Source of the DNA: Pseudomonas sp. PB106
GTDB taxonomy: Bacteria > Pseudomonadota > Gammaproteobacteria > Pseudomonadales > Pseudomonadaceae
Length of the DNA: 35,179 nucleotides
Assembly (NCBI RefSeq): GCF_009764645.1
Contig: NZ_RWIM01000025.1
Location: forward strand, 1-35,179
Direction: 5' to 3'
The notes under the pieces were generated by a model. The model had not been told where the DNA came from, did not search any database, and saw nothing but the letters and a program-made list of their open reading frames with translations. The position numbers were made by a program, and so were the translations under genes. Shown here piece by piece: positions 14,761 to 24,099 of the stretch (the first letter of the stretch is position 1; the number at the start of each line of letters is the position of its first letter).

Positions 14761-17117
14761 TGACACACCAACGGGCCGATCAGCGGCACCTGATTCTGGT
14801 TCATGTCGACATTGAACTGCGCCCGACAGGTTGCTCCATCGGCAAGCGTGACCCGCAGCGAGTTCTGCGCCGCAAGGTCCTCCAGATAAACCAGACCGTC
14901 CCAACCGACGACCGTGTTAGTGCCGCTTTGCTCATGCAGCACACCAGCGCCCAGCGGCAACTCGTGTTGTTGAGCGTCGACCAGAACAATGCTCGCGGCG
15001 ATCACCCGGTTCAACGGAAACTCCAGCAGATAGCCGCTGCCGCGGCGCACGGCAATGCGCTGTTCGACGTTGGGGCTGCGCACATTCGGCGGCAGGTTCA
15101 GCGGATCGATTTCATACTTGCCGCGATAGTAGGCGCTGCTCCATGGCACCAGCAGATGACCGTTCTTGTCCGTCTGACCGACCTGCTGATTCTCGTAGCG
15201 CACCGGAATATCGGCAAAACCATCGGTGCTGACCACCACAAAAGCGTCGTCAATCCGGTTGGCCGCGAACACCTGCTTATCCATCCACACTAACGACCCG
15301 CTGGCGTCAGCCCAGCGCGTTTCAGCATCAGCCGTGCCGTACACGCCAGCCTGCAACTGCACCGACTGCAAACGCCAGGTCACGTCGGCCTGACGATAAT
15401 CGGCGCCGTCACCTTTGGCGTAACCCAAGTTGAAACCTACCCCGCCCTCAGTCGGCACCGCGCGGCTGTAATTGACCCGCTGCTGGGTTTGCCCGGTTTT
15501 ACTGCGCTCGCTGCTGATCGCCAGGCTGCCGCGCAGATCGAACGGAATCACCAGTTGCGCCTGCACCGCCCAGTTGCTGTCGCCGATTTCACGGTTGGCC
15601 GAGAGGTAGAAACTGCTGTTACGCCACAACGGTTTGCTCCAGCTCAGATTGAGCAAACGCGTGCGCGAATCATCGGCGGCGCGCACATCGAAATAACCTG
15701 CGCCAAGGCTGCCCCAGCGATCGAGGTTGAGACTCAACGTGGCCTGTTCACTGCGGCGACTGAGGCTAATGTACGGCGTATCGACCACGGTCAGATCGGC
15801 GTATTGATCATGGCGCTGCAAGCGCTGATAGGAAAAGCTGAAGCGCTGGTTGCTGTACTGATAACCGAGACTCAGTTGCTCACCGCCCTCACCCTCGAAA
15901 CGGCTCTGGCTGACGGCGCTATTAAGCACGCCGAAATTGCCCAGCCGCAGGTTGCCTCCAAGGCCACCCAAGGTCAGCGAGTCGGACGCTTCGGCATGGC
16001 TTTCCAAGGTGAAACTGTCACTGACGCCATAACGCAGACTGCCGGACGTGACACCCGGGCCATAGTTGAAATCCTTCAACCCGTAATCGCGACGCAAGGT
16101 CCCCGCAGCTACGGAGAAATCGCTCAGACCCTTTTGCAGCAAAGTGCTGGTGACGTAGAACGGCACCGTGGTCGACACCTGTCGGCCCAAGGCATCAGTC
16201 GTCACCACGACGGCCTCGCCAGCACCGTTGATGAACGGAATGTTGGTCAGTGTGTACGGCCCTGGCTGCAGATCGGCGCTGCTGGACTTGTAGCCATTGA
16301 TGAACAGGTCCACCGAGGACGGCACCGCCGCTTCCCCGGCAAACTGTGGCAGTGGATAGGTCACCAGGTCCGGGCGCACGGCAAAGTCGCGCGAGAACTG
16401 CACGCCGCCCAGACGTACCGAACTGCTCCACGGCAACGCGCCGCTGATGACATCGCCCGCCTCGTAGGTGAGCATCCGCTCGTCATCGGAATAACGCCAA
16501 GTAGTGTCGTAGCGCAGGTAACCGTTGTTCATCGAATTGAAGGCATCAGCGCTCGACAACGTGCGCCGATATTGCCCGGTGTTGGACAGCGTGCCCCAAC
16601 TGTCGAATAACCGTACTTCGTTCCAGGCCGCCAGATAGGTGCCGGCATCGTCAGTGTCGTTGAGGTACAGGTCATAATTGAACAGTGCGCCGAAACTGCT
16701 CAGCGCCGGGGTGCGCGGATAGGCCTGCCGATTGCCGATGAATTGTTCCGGCAGCCAGTCCGCCGGTACTTGCAACAGCAGACGCTGACCGACACCGTCG
16801 TATTCACTGTGCAGTCCCGACAGGCTGTCGAGGTCGACTTCGCTGCCCGTGCCATCGGGCAGTTTCATCCCGGTTTCGCGCAACGCCGTCGTCGGTACGA
16901 ACAGGCGTCCGCCACGCTGTTCCACTGCCACCACTCGCCCGGTATTCATCTGGTTGACCACCAGCTCCAGAAATAACTGTGCATCACTTACGGCCTCCAT
17001 GCCGCTGGGCGGTGGCGGCAGGTCGCCGGCCCCGGATGGTTGAACGAACACCAGGCAACACGCGCCGGTCACAAGCCACAACGGACGCTGAAGACGGCGA
17101 GCCCATGGCGAGCTCAT
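14757..17117 (-). CDS. Outer-membrane fimbrial usher (CsuD/CupE5-like)
   Basis: A 786-residue usher that secretes and assembles the fimbrial subunits. It has a signal peptide (RRLQRPLWLVTGACCLVFVQPSGAG), an N-terminal chaperone-binding domain starting DAQLFLELVVNQMNTG, a 24-strand pore with a plug (LPQFAGEAAVPSSVDLFINGYKS, then VTTDALGRQVSTTVPFYV), and C-terminal domains (GHLLVPWSSAYYRGKYEIDP). The start ATG 17117 directly precedes the signal peptide; the upstream extension to 17237 overlaps the chaperone gene and is rejected. The obvious AGGAGG (17148-17153) is too far away to serve this ATG directly and may act through a six-codon leader frame. Confidence 0.92.
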   Translation of the reverse strand: MSSPWARRLQRPLWLVTGACCLVFVQPSGAGDLPPPPSGMEAVSDAQLFLELVVNQMNTGRVVAVEQRGGRLFVPTTALRETGMKLPDGTGSEVDLDSLSGLHSEYDGVGQRLLLQVPADWLPEQFIGNRQAYPRTPALSSFGALFNYDLYLNDTDDAGTYLAAWNEVRLFDSWGTLSNTGQYRRTLSSADAFNSMNNGYLRYDTTWRYSDDERMLTYEAGDVISGALPWSSSVRLGGVQFSRDFAVRPDLVTYPLPQFAGEAAVPSSVDLFINGYKSSSADLQPGPYTLTNIPFINGAGEAVVVTTDALGRQVSTTVPFYVTSTLLQKGLSDFSVAAGTLRRDYGLKDFNYGPGVTSGSLRYGVSDSFTLESHAEASDSLTLGGLGGNLRLGNFGVLNSAVSQSRFEGEGGEQLSLGYQYSNQRFSFSYQRLQRHDQYADLTVVDTPYISLSRRSEQATLSLNLDRWGSLGAGYFDVRAADDSRTRLLNLSWSKPLWRNSSFYLSANREIGDSNWAVQAQLVIPFDLRGSLAISSERSKTGQTQQRVNYSRAVPTEGGVGFNLGYAKGDGADYRQADVTWRLQSVQLQAGVYGTADAETRWADASGSLVWMDKQVFAANRIDDAFVVVSTDGFADIPVRYENQQVGQTDKNGHLLVPWSSAYYRGKYEIDPLNLPPNVRSPNVEQRIAVRRGSGYLLEFPLNRVIAASIVLVDAQQHELPLGAGVLHEQSGTNTVVGWDGLVYLEDLAAQNSLRVTLADGATCRAQFNVDMNQNQVPLIGPLVCQ

Positions 17118-17169
17118 ACACGTTTGACGTCCATCAATGGACTGAATCCTCCTGAAATCGCCGGCTCGA

Positions 17170-17958
17170 TCAGCGTGCCGGGGTAATGCTCTGCACCTGC
17201 GTCCCGCCGTTGACCCGTACCTGCAGCGCCGACTCACTGGCCAGTGGTCCCGGTGCCGGCCAGCGCATCACCGCTCCCGGTAACACATAACCGAGCAAAC
17301 CTTCAGCCAACGGTTTGTTCTGCCCGCCTTGCTTGATCGCCACATCGGTCAACCGCGCATGCACCGCGCCTTGATTGCGCACTTCCACATAGGGCTTGCC
17401 GTCCACCGCCACGGTGCGCCAGCTCAGCTGCGGCAAACCCACGCCCTTGGGATCTCGTGGGCGTGTGCTGTCTTCCTTGCTCCAGAGTCCCGCGCCATAG
17501 GCAAACAACGGCACCGAGTAACGCATCTGGAAACGGATCGCGGCGGCGGTCTTGCCGCCTTCGGCAGTGGCCGGTTGAGCGGAGGGAATTTCATCGATGA
17601 TGATCCGGTAGGCCAGTTCCTGCCCCGGCGGCACGTCCTTGGTGCGGGTCAGGCGCACCAGTTGTTTTTGCCCCGGCTCGATCCTGGCCACCGGCGGGCT
17701 GCCGATCACGTCGCGCTGATTCTGGTATTGCTCCTCAAAGCCGCTCTGACTCCAGCCGAACACGCGGATCTGCAGGTTAGCGGTTTCATTGCCGCGATTT
17801 TCCAGCCACAACGCACTGGCCTGTTGATCGGCTTCCAATACCGGATCGATCGGCCAGATCAGCACCGAACTGGCGGCACAGGCATTGCCCGCCGCAAGCA
17901 TGAACAGCGCCAACATCGCGCCGTGCACGAGCGAATGCCGTGACATGACTGCCCCCAT
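17170..17958 (-). CDS. Periplasmic fimbrial chaperone (CsuC/CupE4-like)
   Basis: A 262-residue PapD-family chaperone with a signal peptide (LALFMLAAGNACA, cleavage before ASSVLIWP). The first Ig-like domain shows ASALWLENRGNETANLQIRVFGW and the conserved PPVARIEPGQKQLVRLTRT; the second carries ISWR-like LSWRTV and VRNQGAVHARLTDV. It caps subunits in the periplasm by donor-strand complementation and hands them to the usher. The ATG 17958 follows AAGGAG at 8 bases. It lies between the subunits and the usher, as in csu/cupE. Confidence 0.93.
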   Translation of the reverse strand: MGAVMSRHSLVHGAMLALFMLAAGNACAASSVLIWPIDPVLEADQQASALWLENRGNETANLQIRVFGWSQSGFEEQYQNQRDVIGSPPVARIEPGQKQLVRLTRTKDVPPGQELAYRIIIDEIPSAQPATAEGGKTAAAIRFQMRYSVPLFAYGAGLWSKEDSTRPRDPKGVGLPQLSWRTVAVDGKPYVEVRNQGAVHARLTDVAIKQGGQNKPLAEGLLGYVLPGAVMRWPAPGPLASESALQVRVNGGTQVQSITPAR

Positions 17959-17992
17959 AAAACTGCTCCTTGTCGGTCATTCAACCTTTGCC

Positions 17993-18493
17993 TTACCACG
18001 ACAGTTGCACCTGCAACACATCGCTGTACGTCCCCCCGGGCTGATTGCCCGGCAACTGCACCTGTCCGTAAATCGGCAGGCGGATGTTGTTCGCATCGCT
18101 ATAGGCCACCGCGACGCTCTGACCAATGCCCAGACTCTGGCTGTACGCCGCATCGCGAAACAGCGCATACGCCACCCGCGCACTCCCGCTACCAACCTGC
18201 ATGTGCCGACCGCTGCTGTTGTACTGGCCGCCATCGACACTCATGTTCAGCGTCACGCCCGGCGTGCATTGCAACTGCACTCCCCCGGTCAGCGCGACCT
18301 GCACCGTGCCAGTGGCCAAGGCTGAACGAGAACCAAAATTCAACCCGCCATAGTTCGATACCCCACCGACGACCAGACACCCCGCCGTCACCGTGGCACT
18401 GACCTGAAAGCTCTGGCTGGTCGCTGCGGTCAGCGGCAGCGGCGCACTGCCCGCGCAGAGCAGGAGCAACGCGGCGCAAGCATGGCGGCGCAT
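17993..18493 (-). CDS. Spore-coat-U fimbrial subunit 4
   Basis: A 166-residue secreted subunit with a signal peptide (CAALLLLCAGSAPLPLTAA). The SCPU domain has cysteines in TAGCLVVGG and VQLQCTPGV that should form a disulfide, ALFRDAAYSQSLG, and a C-terminal strand GGTYSDVLQVQLSW. It begins 4 bases after the preceding subunit stop, so it is in the same operon. Which of the four subunits is the shaft and which are minor cannot be told with certainty. Confidence 0.88.
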   Translation of the reverse strand: MRRHACAALLLLCAGSAPLPLTAATSQSFQVSATVTAGCLVVGGVSNYGGLNFGSRSALATGTVQVALTGGVQLQCTPGVTLNMSVDGGQYNSSGRHMQVGSGSARVAYALFRDAAYSQSLGIGQSVAVAYSDANNIRLPIYGQVQLPGNQPGGTYSDVLQVQLSW

Positions 18494-18497
18494 GGCA

Positions 18498-19034
18498 TCA
18501 GAACGTCAGTTCAACGGCGACGGTGTCGGTATAAGTGCCCGCCGGCAAACCCGCCTTGCCCACTGCCTGACCGTAGATGTTCACGGTCTGCGCCACGCCA
18601 GTACTGGCGGCGAGGTTGATCGTGCCGTCGATGGCCAGCAGTTGCGAGTGCCCGGCGTCGGTATACAAGTCGTACGGCACGTAGTTGGCGACACCGTCAA
18701 AAAGTGCTCGCGTACCTCCGGGTGATTTACCGTCATTGGCACCGGCGCGCACCTTGACCGTCGGTGTGGTGCCGCTGGAGCAAAGAATCGACAACGCGCC
18801 ACCGCCGCCGCCCAGCACTTGCCCGGTCGCGGTGGTAAACAGGCTGTTGGCGGTGCCGAAGCTCAAGGCACCGAAGTTCAGGCCGGTGGAGCCGCCGGCG
18901 CCGTTGACCTGGCAGCTGCTGATCAGGATCAGGCTGGAGGTGATCTGGCCGGTGACGGTGGTGGCGGCATGCGCACTGGAAACCAGTGTCAGGCCGAGCA
19001 GCGACAAACCTATCCTTGAAGCAATCCTACGCAT
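18498..19034 (-). CDS. Spore-coat-U fimbrial subunit 3
   Basis: A 178-residue secreted subunit with a signal peptide ending LTLVSSAHA, cleaved before ATTVTGQ. SCPU cysteines are in ISSCQVNG and SILCSSGT. A glycine-rich stretch (QVLGGGGGAL) is unusual next to the other subunits. It ends AGTYTDTVAVELTF. The ATG 19034 is preceded by GGACGGACACC, almost identical to the leader of subunit 2, which suggests gene duplication. Confidence 0.88.
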   Translation of the reverse strand: MRRIASRIGLSLLGLTLVSSAHAATTVTGQITSSLILISSCQVNGAGGSTGLNFGALSFGTANSLFTTATGQVLGGGGGALSILCSSGTTPTVKVRAGANDGKSPGGTRALFDGVANYVPYDLYTDAGHSQLLAIDGTINLAASTGVAQTVNIYGQAVGKAGLPAGTYTDTVAVELTF

Positions 19035-19054
19035 GGTGTCCGTCCTCTTCAGGG

Positions 19055-19588
19055 TTACCAGTCGAGCGTCACCGTCAGTGTGTCGGTATAGACACCTGCC
19101 GGAACCGCGCGGGTATTCGCCACCACCGAGCCAAATACCGGAATGGGTATCTGCGCACCGCTGGTGACAGCGAAATTATGTTGTTGGCCGATGCTGTAGC
19201 TGCGCGCCCCAGAGGGATCGACGAACAGCTGATAGGGAAGGGTCTGGCGACCGTTGCTCAGGCGCCGGGTATTGCCGTCACCGTGGGTGCCGCCGTCGAT
19301 GGTGACGGTGAAACCGGTGACCGAGGGATTGCAGGCCACATTGAGTTTGCCGCTGCTGTCACCGTCAAGACTGGCCTTGATCGGTGCATTCCAGGTCGGG
19401 CCCTGCTGGCCGAAATCAAGCGTACCGAGATCGCTGACCGGGCTGGCGGGATTGCTGGCGTTGGTGACTTCGCAGCCGGCGATCAGGATCAGTCGCGCAT
19501 GGATCTGCCCGCTGACTGCCGCTTGGGCATCATCCGCGAGCAGCGCCAGTGTTCCTGCCGCCACGACCATCCAGTGCTTGCCTGCCAT
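19055..19588 (-). CDS. Spore-coat-U fimbrial subunit 2
   Basis: 177 residues from ATG 19588. That start gives a clean signal peptide (MVVAAGTLALLADDAQA, cleaved before AVSGQ); an upstream frame to 19657 adds a non-signal tail. SCPU cysteines are in IAGCEVTN and NVACNPSV, and it ends AGVYTDTLTVTLDW. The leader GGACGGACACA matches that of subunit 3. It belongs to the minus-strand fimbrial operon. Confidence 0.87.
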   Translation of the reverse strand: MAGKHWMVVAAGTLALLADDAQAAVSGQIHARLILIAGCEVTNASNPASPVSDLGTLDFGQQGPTWNAPIKASLDGDSSGKLNVACNPSVTGFTVTIDGGTHGDGNTRRLSNGRQTLPYQLFVDPSGARSYSIGQQHNFAVTSGAQIPIPVFGSVVANTRAVPAGVYTDTLTVTLDW

Positions 19589-19693
19589 TGTGTCCGTCCC
19601 TACTCCTTCAGCGACTCCAACCCACGCGTTCAGCATTGAACGCCCTTCCTTGTGCAATCCGAATCCGGCGGATTGCCAATCAACACCCGGCGA

Positions 19694-20215
19694 TCACCAG
19701 GTGACGGTGACTTTGACCAGGTCCGAATAGCGACTGACTTGTGGCACCTCGGCCAGTCGCTCGATCCGTGCATACAACGGCAACTCCACGGTGCCACTGT
19801 CCGGCACTCGCCCGCTGACAGGTACGTCCACAACCAGAGGCACGCGCCGCGCCGCGTCCTGAAACAGCCGATAAGGAATCGGTTTGCTGCCCGCCGAACC
19901 GGCCATGTAGCGAACCTCACCTACTCCACCGTGCAAACCGCCGTCGATACGCACCTGATACGGCGTGTCCGGGTTGCATTCCAGCCGCGGCAACCGATGT
20001 TGGGTCAGCGCTGCGCTCAATGGCCCGGCCGGGTCATCAAGACGTGCGGTACTGCCAAAATCCAGCACACCGAGCTGTTCGATACCGGCATCACGTTGCT
20101 GGCCGATCAACTGGCAGCCGCGCTGCACATCGACCCGCACTTCAACTTGAAGATCCGCCGCGTATACAGGTGCGACGAGCACACCCAGCAGGCCCATGAC
20201 CGCTCTTGCCTTCAC
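19694..20215 (-). CDS. Spore-coat-U fimbrial subunit 1 (first gene of the operon)
   Basis: 173 residues from GTG 20215, chosen because AAGGA lies about 8 bases upstream; an internal ATG at 20197 would shorten the signal peptide. The signal peptide ends VLVAPVYAA. SCPU cysteines are in QRGCQLIG and RLECNPDT, and it ends YSDLVKVTVTW. It is the most divergent of the four small subunits. As first gene it should lie just after the operon promoter, which I could not identify in 20216-20485. Confidence 0.84.
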   Translation of the reverse strand: MKARAVMGLLGVLVAPVYAADLQVEVRVDVQRGCQLIGQQRDAGIEQLGVLDFGSTARLDDPAGPLSAALTQHRLPRLECNPDTPYQVRIDGGLHGGVGEVRYMAGSAGSKPIPYRLFQDAARRVPLVVDVPVSGRVPDSGTVELPLYARIERLAEVPQVSRYSDLVKVTVTW

Positions 20216-20485
20216 TGCCGCTTTCCTTGTGAGGGACCGCTTGCGCCGTCGTGACTGTGTTTCAGGTTAGCAACGCAGGACGATTCCGCCAGTCGATTGG
20301 ATCCACGGATGTGCCGGCATGTGTTTCGAAAGGTTGGCAACACGTGGATAAATCCCCGTGGTTGCAATGTTGTTCAGTGATCGCCCACTCTCATGGGATT
20401 GCAGTAGAAGGCGCACGGCGCCGCTGGTTAAACTATTGCCCCGCGTTCGCGGGAGCCGGCCTGACGAACACGGAGTAAGCCAAGA

Positions 20486-21616
20486 GTGCCCGCCCGATTG
20501 CCCCAACGATCTCGCCTGAGCCAACGCTGGTCGGCGCTGCGCCGCGTGTTCGGCAAGGGCATCGCCGCCAGCGCCGGGCATGACGCCAGCGCCCAGTCGA
20601 TTCGCGATTACTTCCGGCACAAGGCGCACAATCTGGGCTACACCCTCAGCCACAGCCAACTGCAGGTGATCGACTGCATGGCGCAGCAGGCCAGTCTGCT
20701 GTTCGCTGTCTCCGCGCAAACCCCGCCGAGCCTGTACTTGTACGGCAACGTTGGACGCGGCAAGAGCTGGCTGCTCGACGGTTTCTTTGAGGCGCTGCCG
20801 ACGACGCAAAAACAGCGTCTGCATTTCCATGAGTTTTTCGCGCAATTGCATCAAGGCATGTTCAATCATCGCGAGCAGGACGATGCCCTCGCCGCCACCC
20901 TCGATGAACTGCTGCTGGATTGCCGGGTGCTGTGTTTCGATGAATTTCATGTGCATGACATTGGCGACGCAATGCTCATCGCCCGGCTGTTCAAGGCCTT
21001 GTTCCAGCGCGGGATCATGTTGCTGGTGACGTCCAACTATCCGCCCCAAGGCCTGCTGCCCAATCCGCTCTATCACGCGCGGTTCAAACCGGTGATCGAG
21101 CTGATCAATGCGCGCATGCAAGTGATGGAGGTCGGCGGTCCGCATGATTACCGCAGCCAGACCCGCCACCACGAACATCAAGTGTTTACCCACGGCCACT
21201 ATGTGTGGCCGGGGACCCCGGCGCAGCGCCAGGCGCTGGATTTACCAGCGCAGGATGCGCCACCGCTGTCGTTGGCCGTCGGTACGCGGCATATTTCGGC
21301 ACGACGGAGTGAGGGCCGGCGCGTCGCGTTCACCTTTGCCGATCTGTGCGAACAGCCCACGGCGGTGATGGATTATCTGGAGTTGTGTCGGCGCTTCGAT
21401 CACTGGGTGATCGACGATTTGCCACTGCTGGGGGACTGCTCGATTGCTGCGCAACAACGGTTCATCAACCTGATCGACGTGCTCTACGATCAGGACAAGC
21501 ACCTGACGCTGCTCGGCCAACGCTCACTGTGCGAAAGCCTGGGCGGCGATGCGATTGACCTGGCGCGTACTCGCAGCCGGTTGGGCCAGCTGCAGGTCAT
21601 CCACGAACCCGCCTGA
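20486..21616 (+). CDS. zapE: ZapE/AFG1-family ATPase
   Basis: A 376-residue P-loop ATPase of the ZapE/AFG1 (LACE1) family. Walker A is GNVGRGKS (about residues 87-94) and Walker B VLCFDEFHV. The family signature LFKALFQRGIMLLVTSNYPP with a downstream FKPVIELI segment is present. ZapE acts at the division ring in E. coli. The start is GTG 20486, with GGAG about 10 bases upstream. Pseudomonads often carry more than one AFG1-type gene. This one is not next to cell-division genes, so it may be the second paralogue rather than the orthologue of E. coli zapE; the symbol is therefore tentative. Confidence 0.85.
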   Translation: MPARLPQRSRLSQRWSALRRVFGKGIAASAGHDASAQSIRDYFRHKAHNLGYTLSHSQLQVIDCMAQQASLLFAVSAQTPPSLYLYGNVGRGKSWLLDGFFEALPTTQKQRLHFHEFFAQLHQGMFNHREQDDALAATLDELLLDCRVLCFDEFHVHDIGDAMLIARLFKALFQRGIMLLVTSNYPPQGLLPNPLYHARFKPVIELINARMQVMEVGGPHDYRSQTRHHEHQVFTHGHYVWPGTPAQRQALDLPAQDAPPLSLAVGTRHISARRSEGRRVAFTFADLCEQPTAVMDYLELCRRFDHWVIDDLPLLGDCSIAAQQRFINLIDVLYDQDKHLTLLGQRSLCESLGGDAIDLARTRSRLGQLQVIHEPA

Positions 21617-21749
21617 CACCGCCAAATTTTCTGTGAGAGCTGCCCTGCAGGGTTTCGCGGTGCGATCCAATATTAATCCACGGCATTGCCGTTATCATGT
21701 CGGCCATTCCAGCGCCCTGCGCTTGCCCCTTCCAAAAGCGAACACCGAC

Positions 21750-23063
21750 ATGCACACCCTTGCTCAATTGCGCGCCGGCGAGTTGTCCGGCATCACCCGA
21801 CTGGATTTGTCCTGCGGGCTGACCGATTTCCCGCGCGAGATTTTCGACCTCGCCGATACGCTGGAAGTGCTCAACCTCAGCGGCAACGCCTTGAGCAGCC
21901 TGCCCGATGATCTGCATTGCTTGAGCCGGTTGCGCGTGCTGTTCTGCTCCGACAACCAATTCACCGAGCTGCCGGAATGCCTCGGCCAATGCACGGCGCT
22001 GACGATGATTGGCTTCAAGGCCAACCGCATCGTCGACGTCCCCGGCGGCGCCCTGCCACCGCTGCTGCGCTGGCTGATCCTCACCGACAACCAGATTGAA
22101 ACCCTGCCGAGCGAACTGGGCGAACGAGCGAATCTGCAAAAACTCATGCTGGCCGGTAATCGCCTTAAGGCGCTGCCGCCGTCGCTGAGCCAGTGTCATC
22201 GCCTGGAGCTGATCCGCATCGCCGCCAACCAGCTGACCGAACTGCCGCAGTGGCTGCTGACCCTGCCGAGTCTGACGTGGCTGGCCTATGCCGGTAATCC
22301 GCTGGAAACCGAGGCCGACGCCGCCGCGTTGCAAGCCACGCCACTGATCGAATGGTCGGCGCTGCGTCTGCAGGAGCAACTGGGCGAAGGCGCGTCCGGG
22401 GTGATCTCCCGGGCGATCTGGCAACGCGACGACGCTTCGCTGCAAGCGGTGGCGGTGAAGTTGTACAAAGGTGAAATGACCAGCGACGGCTCGCCGCTGC
22501 ACGAGATGAACGCCTGTATCACCGCCGGATTGCATGCGAATCTGATCCGCGTGTTGGGGCGCGTTCACGGGCATCCCGACGATCAGCAAGGGTTGGTGAT
22601 GCAGTTGATCGACCCGAGCTTTCGCAACCTCGCGGGCTTGCCCAGTCTCGCGTCCTGCTCGCGGGATGTTTACGCCAACGACTGCCGCTTCAGTGCCGAC
22701 GTGGCGCTGAACATCGCCGCAGGCATCGCCTCGGCCGCCGGGCATCTGCACCAGCACGGCATCACCCATGGCGATCTCTACGGGCACAACATTCTGTTGA
22801 ACGAGCACGGCGAATGTTTGCTCGGGGATTTTGGCGCGGCGTCGTTTCATGCCACCACTGGCACTGCACAGACTCAGGCGCTGCAACGCATTGAAGTGCG
22901 GGCGTTCGGGATTTTGCTGGGGGAATTGCTGGCGCGTATCAACTCGGGGTTGAGTGATGATCGGCGTCGGGGGCTGGAGACGCTGGAACAGCGTTGCTGC
23001 CAGGCGGATGTGCTGGGGCGGCCGGGGTTCAGTGAGATTATCGAGGTACTGGAAAACCTGTGA
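21750..23063 (+). CDS. Leucine-rich-repeat protein kinase
   Basis: 437 residues from ATG 21750; the longer frame back to 21549 overlaps zapE and is rejected. Residues about 10-190 form roughly eight leucine-rich repeats of the NxLxxLPxxLxxLxxLxxLxL type. Residues about 205-437 form a eukaryotic-like kinase: glycine loop GEGASG (212-217), VAVK with Lys237, HEMNA as the helix-C glutamate, catalytic loop HGDLYGHN with Asp342, and DFG with Asp360. All key residues are present, so activity is plausible. There is no signal or membrane segment, so both halves are cytoplasmic. No phosphatase or obvious substrate gene is nearby. Similar LRR-kinases occur in other pseudomonads; the function is unknown to me. 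Confidence 0.88.
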   Translation: MHTLAQLRAGELSGITRLDLSCGLTDFPREIFDLADTLEVLNLSGNALSSLPDDLHCLSRLRVLFCSDNQFTELPECLGQCTALTMIGFKANRIVDVPGGALPPLLRWLILTDNQIETLPSELGERANLQKLMLAGNRLKALPPSLSQCHRLELIRIAANQLTELPQWLLTLPSLTWLAYAGNPLETEADAAALQATPLIEWSALRLQEQLGEGASGVISRAIWQRDDASLQAVAVKLYKGEMTSDGSPLHEMNACITAGLHANLIRVLGRVHGHPDDQQGLVMQLIDPSFRNLAGLPSLASCSRDVYANDCRFSADVALNIAAGIASAAGHLHQHGITHGDLYGHNILLNEHGECLLGDFGAASFHATTGTAQTQALQRIEVRAFGILLGELLARINSGLSDDRRRGLETLEQRCCQADVLGRPGFSEIIEVLENL

Positions 23064-23087
23064 CCGCTGCGCGGTCAATCGTTGGCT

Positions 23088-23143
23088 GGGCTAGCTTCCA
23101 CAAGGATCGTGTGAACACCACAGATCCGCTGTGGAGCTAGCCC
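23088..23143. repeat. REP-type inverted repeat (GCTAGC variant)
   Basis: Arms GGGCTAGCTTCCACA (23088-23102) and TGTGGAGCTAGCCC (23130-23143) pair with a single bulged base, followed by TGCTAGCGATGGGG. It sits between the convergent LRR-kinase and YebC genes. Confidence 0.75.
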
Positions 23144-23175
23144 TGCTAGCGATGGGGCATCACTGACGCCGCAAA

Positions 23176-23880
23176 TCAGCCAGCCAGACCAACGAACATG
23201 TCCTGTACGTCGTCATGGTTGTCGAGGCCTTCGAGGAAGGCTTCGACTTCAGCCATTTGCTCGTCGCTCAAACCGCTGACCGGGTTCTTCGGCTGGTAGC
23301 CCAGTTTGGCCGACAGCACCGTGAAACCTTGCTCCGGCAGGGCTTTTTGTACGGAGTCGAGGTCGGTCGGGTCGGTGTAGAACAGGGTCGCGCCCTCTTC
23401 GCCCGCTTCAAAATCCTGCGCGCCAGCTTCGATGGCGGCCATCTCCGGATCGGCGTCCGGGGTGTCCGGCGATGCTTCGATCATGCCGACGTGGTTGAAG
23501 TCCCAAGCCACGGAGCCGGAGGCGCCCAGTTGGCCCTTGCGGAACGCCACGCGGATTTCCGCGACAGTACGGTTGATGTTGTCGGTAACGCACTCGACGA
23601 TCAGCGGCACCTGATGCGGTGCAAAACCTTCGTAGGTCACGCGATGGTATTGCACGGTTTCGCCCAACAGGCCTGCGCCTTTCTTGATCGCGCGATCCAG
23701 GGTTTCCTTCGGCATCGAGGCTTTCTTGGCCTGTTCGACGACCAGACGCAGGTGTGCGTTGGTGGCAGTATCGGCACCGTTACGCGCAGCAATGGTGATT
23801 TCTTTCACCAGTTTGCCGAAGATCTTGCCCTTGGCGTTAGATGCCGCTTCTTTGTGTTTAACCTTCCACTGTGCGCCCAT
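23176..23880 (-). CDS. YebC/PmpR-family regulator (YeeN-type paralogue)
   Basis: A 234-residue YebC/TACO1-family protein. It opens [28 protein letters not shown] and contains [28 protein letters not shown] and [19 protein letters not shown]. Members act as DNA-binding regulators and, in some cases, as translation factors that relieve ribosome stalling. The N-terminus differs from the MAGHSKW of the canonical ruvC-linked YebC, and no ruv genes are nearby, so this is the second, YeeN-like copy. Confidence 0.9.
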   Translation of the reverse strand: MGAQWKVKHKEAASNAKGKIFGKLVKEITIAARNGADTATNAHLRLVVEQAKKASMPKETLDRAIKKGAGLLGETVQYHRVTYEGFAPHQVPLIVECVTDNINRTVAEIRVAFRKGQLGASGSVAWDFNHVGMIEASPDTPDADPEMAAIEAGAQDFEAGEEGATLFYTDPTDLDSVQKALPEQGFTVLSAKLGYQPKNPVSGLSDEQMAEVEAFLEGLDNHDDVQDMFVGLAG

Positions 23881-24099
23881 TACTCACTCTCTTGATCTGT
23901 GGCGCCGAGACATCTATTGGCCGACGCGTGGCGGCAAGTTTATACGGCCTAAAGTCGGCAATCGACCAAAAATTCCAATGCAAAATCGACATCTTCGCCA
24001 TCACTTGTAGGGCGATTCTGAAAACACCCTTTGTCATGACCATTCTGCGCTGTGGTTTCGTACCCTCTGAACCCCGTATTGCCTGACAGAGTCGCTCGA

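Noticed and set aside
15489..16610. 373-codon plus-strand frame opposite the usher
   Set aside because: Antisense shadow of the usher barrel; no recognisable fold.
20330..20370. TTGGCAACACG/CGTGGTTGCAA dyad upstream of the fimbrial operon and zapE
   Set aside because: Only about 8 of 11 positions pair and no promoter could be placed with it.
20486..23063. Defence island with ZapE-like ATPase and LRR-kinase
   Set aside because: No nuclease, helicase or other defence effector nearby; the ATPase is a housekeeping family.
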